From: Ferrovibrio terrae_A
GTDB taxonomy: Bacteria > Pseudomonadota > Alphaproteobacteria > Ferrovibrionales > Ferrovibrionaceae
Direction: 5' to 3'
Assembly (NCBI RefSeq): GCF_943372915.1
Contig: NZ_CALSAN010000004.1
Location: forward strand, 62,001-126,000
DNA: 64,000 bases
The notes under the pieces were generated by a model that had not been told where the DNA came from, did not search any database, and saw nothing but the letters and a program-made list of their open reading frames with translations. Below are positions 1 through 7,811 of the stretch, in pieces (position 1 is the first letter of the stretch; every line of letters begins with the position of its first letter). The position numbers and the translations under genes were made by a program.

Positions 1-408
1 GACCACCTGAAGCCGATGGTTGCCAAACTCTCGGCCGCCGGCATCCGCGTGTCGCTGTTCATCGAGGCCTCGCTCAAGCAGCTCGATGCGGCGAAGGCGC
101 TCGGTGCCCCGGTGATCGAGCTGCATACCGGCCGCTATTGCGAAACCGAGGGCGCCGAGCAGATCGTCGAGCTGGAGCGCATCCGCAATGCCGCTGCCCA
201 TGCCGAAACGCTGGGGCTGGAATGCCATGCCGGCCATGGCCTGAATTTCGAGACCGTGGCGCCGATTGCCGCGATCCCCACCGTGGTCGAACTCAACATC
301 GGCCATTTCCTGATCGGCGAGGCGATCTTCGGCGGACTTGATGGCGCCATCCGCCGCATGCGCGCCCTGATGAACGACGCACGCGGCCTCACTGCGAAGT
401 CGGCATGA
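1..408 (+). CDS. pdxJ: Pyridoxine 5'-phosphate synthase, C-terminal part (5' end outside window)
   Basis: The frame is open from base 1 and stops with TGA at 406-408, so about 135 C-terminal residues are visible. PdxJ is the cytoplasmic TIM-barrel enzyme that condenses deoxyxylulose 5-phosphate with 3-amino-2-oxopropyl phosphate to form pyridoxine 5'-phosphate (DXP-dependent vitamin B6 route). Family stretches seen are HLKPMVAKL, VSLFIEAS, ELHTGRY, CHAGHGLNF and LNIGHFLIGEA, the last two lying near the phosphate site in known PdxJ proteins. It overlaps the next gene by 4 bases (ATGA), so the two are translationally coupled; pdxJ-acpS is a common proteobacterial pair. Only the truncation by the window edge is unusual. 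Confidence 0.95.
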   Translation, partial: DHLKPMVAKLSAAGIRVSLFIEASLKQLDAAKALGAPVIELHTGRYCETEGAEQIVELERIRNAAAHAETLGLECHAGHGLNFETVAPIAAIPTVVELNIGHFLIGEAIFGGLDGAIRRMRALMNDARGLTAKSA

Positions 409-827
409 TCATCGGCCTGGGTTCCGACCTGATCGATATCCGGCGGATCGAGAAAACCATCGCCCGCTTCGGCGACCGGTTTCTCGACCGGATATTCACG
501 CCGCTGGAGAAAGCGCGGTCCGACCGTCGGCCGCTGACCCGCATCGAGTCCTATGCCAAACGCTATGCCGCCAAGGAGGCCTGCTCCAAGGCGCTCGGCA
601 CCGGCTTTCGCAAGGGGGTGTTCTGGCGCGACATGGGCGTGGTCAACCTGTCGGGCGGCAAGCCCTCCATGGCGCTGACCGGCGGCGCCCTGGCCCGGCT
701 GGAGAGCCTGTTACCCGCCGGTTACGAGGCCCAGATCGAGGTGTCGCTGACCGACGAACCGCCGCTCGCCCAGGCCATTGTCATCATCTCCGCCCGCCCC
801 AAATCACCAGTCAGTTCAACGCCCTAG
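405..827 (+). CDS. acpS: Holo-[acyl-carrier-protein] synthase
   Basis: AcpS transfers the 4'-phosphopantetheine arm from coenzyme A to a serine of acyl carrier protein, making it competent for fatty acid synthesis. The 140-residue product has the family length (about 125-140). The Mg2+-binding residues are present: D8 in GLGSDLIDI near the N-terminus and E58 in the YAAKEACSKALG motif. The ATG at 405 overlaps the pdxJ stop codon in an ATGA arrangement, which fixes the start. A gap of about 80 bases separates it from lepB. Identification is secure from the two motifs, length and the pdxJ-acpS-lepB order. Confidence 0.96.
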   Translation: MIIGLGSDLIDIRRIEKTIARFGDRFLDRIFTPLEKARSDRRPLTRIESYAKRYAAKEACSKALGTGFRKGVFWRDMGVVNLSGGKPSMALTGGALARLESLLPAGYEAQIEVSLTDEPPLAQAIVIISARPKSPVSSTP

Positions 828-908
828 CCAGCGCTTGACTTTGCCGGTCGGAAGACGGCTTGATGCCGGTCCGGCGGACCGGAAAATGCGCGTAAGGGAT
901 TGATTTAT

Positions 909-1685
909 ATGGATCAGGAGCAGGTGGTGGCGAAGTCGAAGGCGCGGGGAAGCGACATCTGGGACAGCCTGCGCACGCTCGTCTACGCCGTCCTGATCGC
1001 GGTCGGTATCCGCACCGTGGCCTACGAGCCGTTCCACATTCCGTCTGAGTCGATGCTGCCGACGCTGCTGGTCGGCGATTATGTCTTCGTCTCCAAGTTC
1101 GCCTATGGCTACAGCAAGTATTCGGTCATCTTCAGCCCGCCGATCTTCGAGGGCCGCATCCTCGGTTCGGCACCCAAGCGTGGCGATGTGGCTGTGTTCC
1201 GCTGGCCGCAGGACCCCTCGATTGACTATATCAAGCGCGTGATCGGCCTGCCGGGCGACCGCATCCAGATGCGCGACGGTGCGCTCTACATCAACGGCGA
1301 GCCGGTGAAGCGTCGCCGGATCGAGGATTTCGAGCGCCGCGACCGCTTCGGCAACGTACAGGAGCGCATCGAGCAGTGGGAAGAGACCCTGCCCAATGGT
1401 GCGCAGTACGTCACGCTGAACCTGTCGAAATACAATTCCGGCGACAACACTGGCGTCTACACGGTGCCGGCCGGCCATTATTTCATGATGGGCGACAACC
1501 GCGACAATTCGCAGGACAGTCGCGTGCCGGTTGAAGTGGGTGGTGTGGGCTATGTGCCCGCCGATCACCTGATCGGCCGTGCCGAGATCCGCTGGATTTC
1601 CATCGACCAGAGCGCCTCGCTGCTCAAGCCGTGGACATGGTTTGGCGCCCTGCGCTGGAATCGCATGTTCACCGGTATCAACTGA
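909..1685 (+). CDS. lepB: Signal peptidase I
   Basis: LepB is the inner-membrane serine protease that removes signal peptides from Sec- and Tat-exported proteins. A hydrophobic segment at about residues 21-38 is the membrane anchor. The catalytic serine is S48 in PSESMLPTLLVGDY and the general-base lysine is K109 in DYIKRVIGLPGD; the MGDNRDNSQDSR box follows near the C-terminus. I chose the ATG at 909 (258 residues) because AAGGGA at about 893-898 is well spaced for it; a TTG at 900 in the same frame lies too close to that site. The gene is followed after 7 bases by rnc, the usual lepB-rnc-era order. Confidence 0.95.
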   Translation: MDQEQVVAKSKARGSDIWDSLRTLVYAVLIAVGIRTVAYEPFHIPSESMLPTLLVGDYVFVSKFAYGYSKYSVIFSPPIFEGRILGSAPKRGDVAVFRWPQDPSIDYIKRVIGLPGDRIQMRDGALYINGEPVKRRRIEDFERRDRFGNVQERIEQWEETLPNGAQYVTLNLSKYNSGDNTGVYTVPAGHYFMMGDNRDNSQDSRVPVEVGGVGYVPADHLIGRAEIRWISIDQSASLLKPWTWFGALRWNRMFTGIN

Positions 1686-1692
1686 GGCTGGC

Positions 1693-2442
1693 GTGACCGC
1701 GGATTCACGCAAACCGGCGCTCGATCAACTGCAGCAGGCGCTGGGCCATAAATTCGCCGATACAAAGGTGCTGGAAGAGGCCCTGGTGCATCCGTCGGCC
1801 AATCCACGCCGTAGCCGTGCCAAGTCGGCACGTGCAAAGAATCCGGAAACGCCACCCACTGTGCGCGACTACAATCGCCTGGAATTCATCGGCGACCGCG
1901 TGCTGGGGCTGGTTGTCGCCACACTGCTGGCCGAGCGGTTTCCGCAGGCCGAGGCTGGCGAGCTGGCACTGCGTTACAACGCGCTGGTGAAACAGGAAAG
2001 CCTGGCGCGGTTTGCGCAGTCGTTGGGGCTGGGTGACTTTATCCAGCTGTCGCGCTCCGAGCGCGACTCCGGTGGCGCTGGCAAGCCGGCCATCCTGGCT
2101 GATGCCTGCGAGGCCGTGGTGGCCGCGCTCTATCTCGATGGCGGCCTGAAGGTGGCCGAGCGTTTCGTGCGCCGCTATATGGAGCCGATGCTGGGCGAGG
2201 TTTCCAATGGCGCCGCCAAGGATCCCAAAACCGCCCTGCAGGAATGGGCCGCGGCCCGCGGCATGGCCGCGCCGCGCTACGATATTGTCAGCACCGAAGG
2301 CCCGCCGCATGAACCACGCTTCACTGTTGCGGTGAAGCTGGGCAGTGGCGAGCCGGCCAAGGGGCAGGGCGGCTCGAAACGGGCCGCTGAACAGGAAGCG
2401 GCCGGTCGTTTGCTCGACCGGCTAGTCACCGAGAAAGTATGA
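1693..2442 (+). CDS. rnc: Ribonuclease III
   Basis: RNase III cleaves double-stranded RNA during rRNA maturation and mRNA turnover. The start is the GTG at 1693, eight bases after the lepB stop; an in-frame ATG at 1579 would overlap lepB by over 100 bases and encode a non-family extension. The signature NRLEFIGDRVLGLV carries the metal ligands E64 and D68, and DACEAVVAALYLDGG carries the second acidic pair. The C-terminal third (GGSKRAAEQEAAGRLL) is a double-stranded-RNA-binding domain. Residues about 36-58 are a basic, alanine-rich insertion compared with the Escherichia coli enzyme. The stop overlaps era by 4 bases, so translation is coupled. Confidence 0.95.
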   Translation: MTADSRKPALDQLQQALGHKFADTKVLEEALVHPSANPRRSRAKSARAKNPETPPTVRDYNRLEFIGDRVLGLVVATLLAERFPQAEAGELALRYNALVKQESLARFAQSLGLGDFIQLSRSERDSGGAGKPAILADACEAVVAALYLDGGLKVAERFVRRYMEPMLGEVSNGAAKDPKTALQEWAAARGMAAPRYDIVSTEGPPHEPRFTVAVKLGSGEPAKGQGGSKRAAEQEAAGRLLDRLVTEKV

Positions 2443-3365
2443 CCGAGAACATCAAAACGGATCCGGCGGCACAGCATTGTGGCTATGTCGCTATCGTCGG
2501 CGCACCGAATGCGGGCAAATCGACGCTGCTGAACAAGATCGTCGGCGCGAAGATATCGATTGTCTCGAAAAAGGTGCAGACCACGCGCGCGCGTATCACC
2601 GCCATCGGCATGGAAGGCAATGCGCAGATCATTTTTCTGGATACGCCGGGCATCTTCACGCCCAAGCGCCGCCTGGATCGTGCCATGGTCAATGCCGCCT
2701 GGAGCGGCGTTGAAGAAGCCGATGTGGTGCTGCTCCTGATCGATGCCGAACGTGGCTACGATGACGAAAGTCGCGCCATCGTTGAATCGCTGAAGGACCG
2801 CAAGCGCCGCAACGTGCTGCTGGCGCTGAACAAGGTGGATGCCGTGCAGCGCGAAAAGCTGCTCGGCCTGGCCAAGCAGCTGAGCGAAGCCTACGAGTTT
2901 GAGCGCATTTTCATGATCTCGGCCGAAAAGGGCACCGGCGTCGATGACGTGCGGGCCGATCTGGCCGGGCGTATGCCGGCCGGGCCCTGGCTCTATCCGG
3001 AAGACCAGCTGGCCGATGTGCCGATGCGCTTCCTCGCGGCGGAGATCACCCGCGAGCAGGTTTATCGCAGCCTGCATGACGAACTGCCCTATGCAATCAC
3101 GGTCGAGACCGAGAACTGGAAAGACCAGAAGGATGGTTCGGCCCGCATCGACCAGGTGATCTATGTCGAGCGCGAAAGCCAGAAGAAGATCGTGCTCGGC
3201 GAGAAGGGGCAGATGATCAAGCGCGTCGGCGCCTTCGCCCGCAAGATCATGGAAGAGCAGTTCGACCGTCGCGTGCACCTGTTTCTGTTCGTCAAGGTGC
3301 GTGAGGACTGGGGCGACGATCCCGAGCGCTACGAAGCCATGGGGCTCGATTTCCCCAAGCTGTGA
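2439..3365 (+). CDS. era: GTPase Era
   Basis: Era is an essential GTPase that binds the 3' end of 16S rRNA in maturing 30S subunits. GTP-binding motifs are complete: GAPNAGKST (G1), DTPGIF (G3) and NKVD (G4). The C-terminal KH RNA-binding domain is recognisable from GEKGQMIKRVGAFARK and the closing VKVREDW. The 308-residue length is typical. The ATG at 2439 forms an ATGA overlap with rnc. In many alphaproteobacteria recO follows; here a convergent transporter gene begins 3 bases after the era stop instead, so the operon ends here without a visible terminator hairpin. Confidence 0.97.
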   Translation: MTENIKTDPAAQHCGYVAIVGAPNAGKSTLLNKIVGAKISIVSKKVQTTRARITAIGMEGNAQIIFLDTPGIFTPKRRLDRAMVNAAWSGVEEADVVLLLIDAERGYDDESRAIVESLKDRKRRNVLLALNKVDAVQREKLLGLAKQLSEAYEFERIFMISAEKGTGVDDVRADLAGRMPAGPWLYPEDQLADVPMRFLAAEITREQVYRSLHDELPYAITVETENWKDQKDGSARIDQVIYVERESQKKIVLGEKGQMIKRVGAFARKIMEEQFDRRVHLFLFVKVREDWGDDPERYEAMGLDFPKL

Positions 3366-3368
3366 GCG

Positions 3369-4289
3369 CTAGACGCCCACCAGCAGCATGAACAGCGGCA
3401 CGGTGATGAAGGCGAGGATCGTGCTGACCGTCACGATGGCTGCTGCCAGCGGCGCATCGCCGCCCATCTGTCGTGCCAGGATGTAACTTGCACTGGCAGT
3501 CGGCATGGTGCCCCACAGTACCATCACCTTGGTTTCCAGCGGCCCCAGACCCCAGAGCTTTGCCGCGCCATAGAGCATCAGCGGATAGACCATCAGCTTC
3601 AGGGCGCAGGACAGCAGCACGGCGCGGCCGCCATTGCGCGCGGCTTCCCATTGCAGCCCGGCTCCCACGGTAAGCAGGCCCATGGGGGCTGCCATGCTGC
3701 CCAGCATCTTGAACACCGGTGCGATGCCGGCGGGCAAAGTGATATCGGCAAGGTTCATGGCAATGCCGATCAGGCAGGCGATGATCAGCGGATTCTTGGC
3801 CAGGAACAGCACCTGGCCCTTGAAGCTGGTGCTCTGCCCATGGGCGCCGTAGCGCGCCAGGGTCAGCACGCACAGCACGTTGAGCACCGGGATGGCCAGC
3901 GCGATGGCCACCGCGAACAGCGTGATGCCGGCGCCGCCCTCTAGCGCTGCCACGGCACCCAGGCCGACAAAAGTGTTGAAGCGTACGGCGCCCTGGAACA
4001 CCGAGGTGAAGCCCGGGCCGTCGACCCGTGCGAGCGGCCGCAGCAGGTAGACCAGCGCGGCCTGCAACAGGATCACCGCCAGCAGGGCGCCGAGCATGCC
4101 GGTGGGATCGAGGCTGCCGAGCCGCGCACTGCTCAGGTTGTCGACCAGCAGGGCCGGAAAGAAGATGAAGTAGGTCATCTTGTCGGCCAGCGGCCAGAAG
4201 GCGTCGCCCGGGAAATTATAGCGCTTGAGCGCGCCGCCGAGCGCGATCAGCAGGAAGATCGGAATGATGGCGAAGATGACGGTAAGCAT
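3369..4289 (-). CDS. AEC-family (auxin efflux carrier-type) transporter
   Basis: The 306-residue protein is almost entirely hydrophobic with about ten predicted membrane helices, starting at residue 1 (MLTVIFAIIPIFLLIALGG), and the two-times-five-helix layout fits the AEC family of secondary transporters, which export auxin-like or dicarboxylic anions across the inner membrane. The motif-rich halves contain FFPALLVDNL and VMVLWGTMPTASASYILA, the latter resembling the conserved P-x-A-x-x-x-x-x-A region of AEC proteins. The gene converges on era with a 3-base gap. It is probably transcribed with the small upstream gene at 4344-4712. The substrate cannot be told from sequence. Confidence 0.85.
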   Translation of the reverse strand: MLTVIFAIIPIFLLIALGGALKRYNFPGDAFWPLADKMTYFIFFPALLVDNLSSARLGSLDPTGMLGALLAVILLQAALVYLLRPLARVDGPGFTSVFQGAVRFNTFVGLGAVAALEGGAGITLFAVAIALAIPVLNVLCVLTLARYGAHGQSTSFKGQVLFLAKNPLIIACLIGIAMNLADITLPAGIAPVFKMLGSMAAPMGLLTVGAGLQWEAARNGGRAVLLSCALKLMVYPLMLYGAAKLWGLGPLETKVMVLWGTMPTASASYILARQMGGDAPLAAAIVTVSTILAFITVPLFMLLVGV

Positions 4290-4343
4290 GCGGGACTCGG
4301 GCGAGAGGTGCTGCGCGAGTCTAGCCTAAGGATTGCGGCGAAA

Positions 4344-4712
4344 CTAATGCTGGGCCAGCAGGATCAGCAGGTCCATGGCGCGGGTGGCGAAGCCGAAGCC
4401 GAGATAGAGCGCCAGTGCCCGCAGGCCGGCATTGCGCCAGGCTTCGTATTTATCCGCCACCAGTGGCCTGGCGGTGGCAGCGCGCACCGGCAGAACCGGC
4501 ACGGTCACGATGGCGGGCAGTGACGATGAACGGGTTTCCGGCAGCAGGAACTCGGCAACACGGGTGTGGTCGGGGCCGTAGATACGGCGCCAGCGGAACG
4601 CCTCCGCCTCGGCGCGTTCGGCATCACCCAGGGAGGCGCGCGGAATCCAGCTGCCCGCCAGCTTGGTCAGCACGACGTAACGCGGGATCACGATCTCACT
4701 TTGGACGCCCAT
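4344..4712 (-). CDS. Hypothetical protein, 122 aa
   Basis: I do not recognise this protein. The frame begins with ATG on the minus strand and encodes MGVQSEIVIPRYVV at the N-terminus, a central charged stretch (DAERAEAEAFRWRRIYGPD) and a hydrophobic C-terminal segment (LRALALYLGFGFA...LLILLAQ) that could be a single membrane helix. It lies 54 bases upstream of the AEC transporter gene on the same strand and diverges from the AsmA-like gene, so it could be the first gene of a two-gene unit. Codon use resembles the neighbours, which supports it being real, but no motif gives a function. Confidence 0.55.
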   Translation of the reverse strand: MGVQSEIVIPRYVVLTKLAGSWIPRASLGDAERAEAEAFRWRRIYGPDHTRVAEFLLPETRSSSLPAIVTVPVLPVRAATARPLVADKYEAWRNAGLRALALYLGFGFATRAMDLLILLAQH

Positions 4713-4839
4713 GTAACTGAGTGTGTCAGATCAGAATTAACGATTCTTAAACCCGGGTTAATTTTTCCGTGAACACCCGGCATTTTCCACGGAACCATAA
4801 GGACATAGCGGAGGTTTCGTTATTCCACTGGAGATGGCC
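4713..4839. promoter_or_regulatory. Divergent intergenic region with a 10-bp palindrome
   Basis: This AT-richer gap separates the minus-strand 122-aa gene from the AsmA-like gene. It contains the perfect palindrome AACCCGGGTT at 4750-4759, flanked by TTA on the left and AATTTTT on the right. Divergent promoters are expected here; the palindrome could be an operator, but this is inference from position only. Confidence 0.3.
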
Positions 4840-6882
4840 ATGATCACCCCCGATAACCCCGGAAAAGCAGCAGAAACGCAAAGTTCCGGCCGTCGGCTGC
4901 GGCCCTGGCACTGGGTACTGGGCGCTATCGGCCTGCTGGTGACTGTCCTGGTCGTGGGGGCAGCCCTGTTTGACTGGAACTGGCTGCGCAATCCGGCGCA
5001 GAACTTCATCACCGCCGCCACCGGCCGGCAGACCGTGATCAACGGCCGTGTGGGCGGAGAATGGTCGCTGACGCCGCGCTTCGTGATCGAAGACTTCCAT
5101 ATGGCCAATGCCGACTGGGCGAGGGAGAAGGAGCTGCTCAGTTTCGAGCGCGCCGAGATCGTGGTCGATCTGCGCCAGCTGCTGCGGGGCCGTACCGTGC
5201 TGCCGGAAATCAGGCTGGTGAAGCCGCAGATCGCGCTGGAACGCCGTGCAGATGGCGAGGCCAATTGGACACTTGGTATGACGGTCGCCAAGGACGTGGC
5301 CGCGCCGGAAGACCGCACGGATATGCCGCTGATCGGGCGCCTGCGCATCGAAGACGGCCGTTTCCTCTATCGCGACGAAAAGGCCGGCGTCGATATTGAT
5401 GCCGAGCTGGCCACCGTGTTCGGTGCCAACAACGAGGGCAGGGATCGCGTTCGCCTGGGTGGACGCGGCACCATGCATGGCGAGGCGTTCCGGCTGCGCC
5501 TCACCGGCGGTTCGCTGCTGTCGCTGCGCGAAGGCGACGAACCCTATCCGCTGACCATCGAGTTGACGATCGGACAGACAATCGCACGGATCTCCGGCAC
5601 GCTGGCTGATCCGATCCGGTTCGAGGGCCTCGATCTCGAGGTGGCGCTGAGCGGTCCCGATCTGGGCAGGTTGCAGGTGATGACCGGCGTGCCGTTGCCG
5701 ATGACGCCCCCTTACGATCTGAAGGGCCGCTTGTATCGGGATGGTGCAATCTGGCGGATCGAAAACATGGCCGGCCGTGTCGGCAACAGCGATCTCGGCG
5801 GTGTCATCAGGATCGATACCGGCCGCGAACGGCTTTATCTCGAAGCCGATCTGCATTCGAAGAGTCTGGACTACCGTGATATCGGGCCGCTGATCGGCCT
5901 GAAACCGGAAGCGGAGCGGGCACCCAATATCGCGGCGTCATCGGCGAGTGAAAAACAGGCTGCGGCATCCAAGGCAACCAATCCCGCCGTTCATGCGCCG
6001 TCGCGCGTCTTGCCTGATGCACCATTGGCGGTCGAACAGCTGCGCCAGGTCGATGCCAGGGTGAAATTCCGCGGCGACAAGATCGAAGCGCCGAATACGC
6101 CACTCAGCGGCGTTGATCTCGAGCTGGTGCTGGAGAACAGCGTGCTGCATCTGCGGCCGCTGAAGCTCGGCGTTGCCGGCGGCCTGGTCGATGCGGATAT
6201 CCGTATTGATGCGCGCAGTAATGTCGTGCTGACACAGTATGATGTGAAGCTGAATCGGTTTCGGCTCGAGCGCTTTCTGGACTCGGCCGGCCTCAAGGAT
6301 ACCGGCAGCGGCCGGATTGATGGCCGTATTCGGCTGACCGGTTATGGCGATACCGTGCAGAAATCACTGGGCAGTGCCAATGGCGATATTCGGCTGCATA
6401 TGAATGGCGGTACGCTGTCCAATCTGGCGATGGAACTGGTCGGCCTTGATGTGGCGGAAGCGGCCCGCTTCTGGGCCGGCGGCGACCGCACTATTCCGTT
6501 GCGTTGCTTCGCTGCCGATTTTAACGTCGAAAGCGGCATGATGACGCCACGGCTGTTCGTACTCGATACCTCCGATACCACGGTGACGGCCGAAGGCCGG
6601 ATCAGCCTGGCGGAGGAATTGCTGGGGCTGAAGATCAAGGCGCATCCCAAGGATCCCAGTCTGCTGTCAGCCCGCACGCCCATCAATATCACCGGCGCCT
6701 TCAGCCGCCCCAGCATCAGCCTCGATGCCAGCGCGCTGGCTGCCCGGACGGCGGGCGCCGTGGCACTCGGCCTGCTGCTCACGCCCTTGGCGTCCATCCT
6801 GGCCTTCATCGAACCTGGCCTGGAAAGCGACAGCGACTGCATCGCGCTGCTGAAGCAGGTTCAGCCGGGCCAGCCAGGATGA
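4840..6882 (+). CDS. AsmA family protein
   Basis: The 680-residue product has one N-terminal membrane helix (about residues 22-44, WVLGAIGLLVTVLVVGAALF) followed by a long periplasmic part of repeated beta strands, the layout of AsmA/YhjG-type proteins that bridge the envelope and are tied to outer-membrane lipid homeostasis. The N-terminal FDWNWLRNPAQNFI and the C-terminal GSGRIDGRIRLTG / GGTLSNLAMELVG stretches are typical of the family. GGAG at 4830-4833 is well spaced for the ATG at 4840; the ATG at 4834 abuts it, so I prefer 4840. It overlaps the next gene by 4 bases. Confidence 0.88.
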   Translation: MITPDNPGKAAETQSSGRRLRPWHWVLGAIGLLVTVLVVGAALFDWNWLRNPAQNFITAATGRQTVINGRVGGEWSLTPRFVIEDFHMANADWAREKELLSFERAEIVVDLRQLLRGRTVLPEIRLVKPQIALERRADGEANWTLGMTVAKDVAAPEDRTDMPLIGRLRIEDGRFLYRDEKAGVDIDAELATVFGANNEGRDRVRLGGRGTMHGEAFRLRLTGGSLLSLREGDEPYPLTIELTIGQTIARISGTLADPIRFEGLDLEVALSGPDLGRLQVMTGVPLPMTPPYDLKGRLYRDGAIWRIENMAGRVGNSDLGGVIRIDTGRERLYLEADLHSKSLDYRDIGPLIGLKPEAERAPNIAASSASEKQAAASKATNPAVHAPSRVLPDAPLAVEQLRQVDARVKFRGDKIEAPNTPLSGVDLELVLENSVLHLRPLKLGVAGGLVDADIRIDARSNVVLTQYDVKLNRFRLERFLDSAGLKDTGSGRIDGRIRLTGYGDTVQKSLGSANGDIRLHMNGGTLSNLAMELVGLDVAEAARFWAGGDRTIPLRCFAADFNVESGMMTPRLFVLDTSDTTVTAEGRISLAEELLGLKIKAHPKDPSLLSARTPINITGAFSRPSISLDASALAARTAGAVALGLLLTPLASILAFIEPGLESDSDCIALLKQVQPGQPG

Positions 6883-7754
6883 ACCTGCGGCTGCCCAGTC
6901 TGGGCCGGCTGATGGTCAGTGCCGGCCGCGCCATGATCAACAGCCTGTCTTTCGAGCTGGCCGGCCATATCGCCTATACCGCTTTGCTGTCGATATTCCC
7001 GTTCCTGATCTTCCTCGCCGCCCTGGCGGGTTTTCTGGGCGATTACGGCGGCAGCCTGGCCTCGGTGCATGCCGTGCTGGATATCCTGCCGGAGGATGTC
7101 GGCGCCACGCTGCGCCCGGTGATTGACGAAGTGCTCAACCGGCGCGATGGCGGCCTGCTGACGCTGGGTCTGCTCGGGGCGCTGTGGATCGCCTCCAATG
7201 GCATCGATGCGTTGCGGATTGCGCTCAATACCAGCTATGGCTTCGATGAGCCGCGGCCCTGGTGGATGATCAAGCTGGGCAGCCTGGGGGCCATCCTGTT
7301 CGGCGGTTTCATCTTCCTGCTGCTGTCGCTGCTGATCGTGCTCGGGCCGCTGATCTGGCAGGCGCTGCTGTGGCTGTTCCCGCTTGGCAACGCGGAACGC
7401 TGGGCCTTTGGTTTCACCCGCTACGGCCTGGCCGCGGCGGTGCTGACGGCGGGCCTGCTGGCGATGCATCGCTGGCTGCCCGGGCGGCATCTGCGCTGGC
7501 GCGACCTGCTGCCCGGCGTGCTGGTCACCGTGGTGCTGTGGCTGATCGTGGCCGGGCTGTTTTCGCTCTATGTGGCCCGGCTGGGCAATTACAGCGCCAC
7601 CTATGGCAGCCTGGGCGGGGTGATCGTCACCCTGGTGTTCTTCTACGTTTCGGCCGTGCTTTTCATCTTCGGCGCCGAGGTCAATGCCGCCCTGCTGCGG
7701 CGCAGGATGAAAAAACCGCCACCGCCGCCGTCCGAGGCTCTGGCCGACCGCTGA
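6879..7754 (+). CDS. YihY/virulence factor BrkB family membrane protein
   Basis: A 291-residue integral membrane protein with about six helices. The N-terminal signature HIAYTALLSIFPFLIFLAAL and the LWIASNGIDALRIALN segment are characteristic of the YihY (once called RNase BN) family; the C-terminal GSLGGVIVTLVFFYVSAVLFIFGAEVNA is the conserved end of the family, followed by a basic, proline-rich cytoplasmic tail. No nuclease activity is now credited to the family and its transport or envelope role is unclear. It is coupled to the AsmA-like gene by a 4-base overlap, suggesting a shared envelope function. Confidence 0.9.
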   Translation: MNLRLPSLGRLMVSAGRAMINSLSFELAGHIAYTALLSIFPFLIFLAALAGFLGDYGGSLASVHAVLDILPEDVGATLRPVIDEVLNRRDGGLLTLGLLGALWIASNGIDALRIALNTSYGFDEPRPWWMIKLGSLGAILFGGFIFLLLSLLIVLGPLIWQALLWLFPLGNAERWAFGFTRYGLAAAVLTAGLLAMHRWLPGRHLRWRDLLPGVLVTVVLWLIVAGLFSLYVARLGNYSATYGSLGGVIVTLVFFYVSAVLFIFGAEVNAALLRRRMKKPPPPPSEALADR

Positions 7755-7811
7755 CCTGCTGGCTATGCTCCGTCCCCTGTGTTTTTGCCTCGAGGGAACG
7801 GACCAGCAATC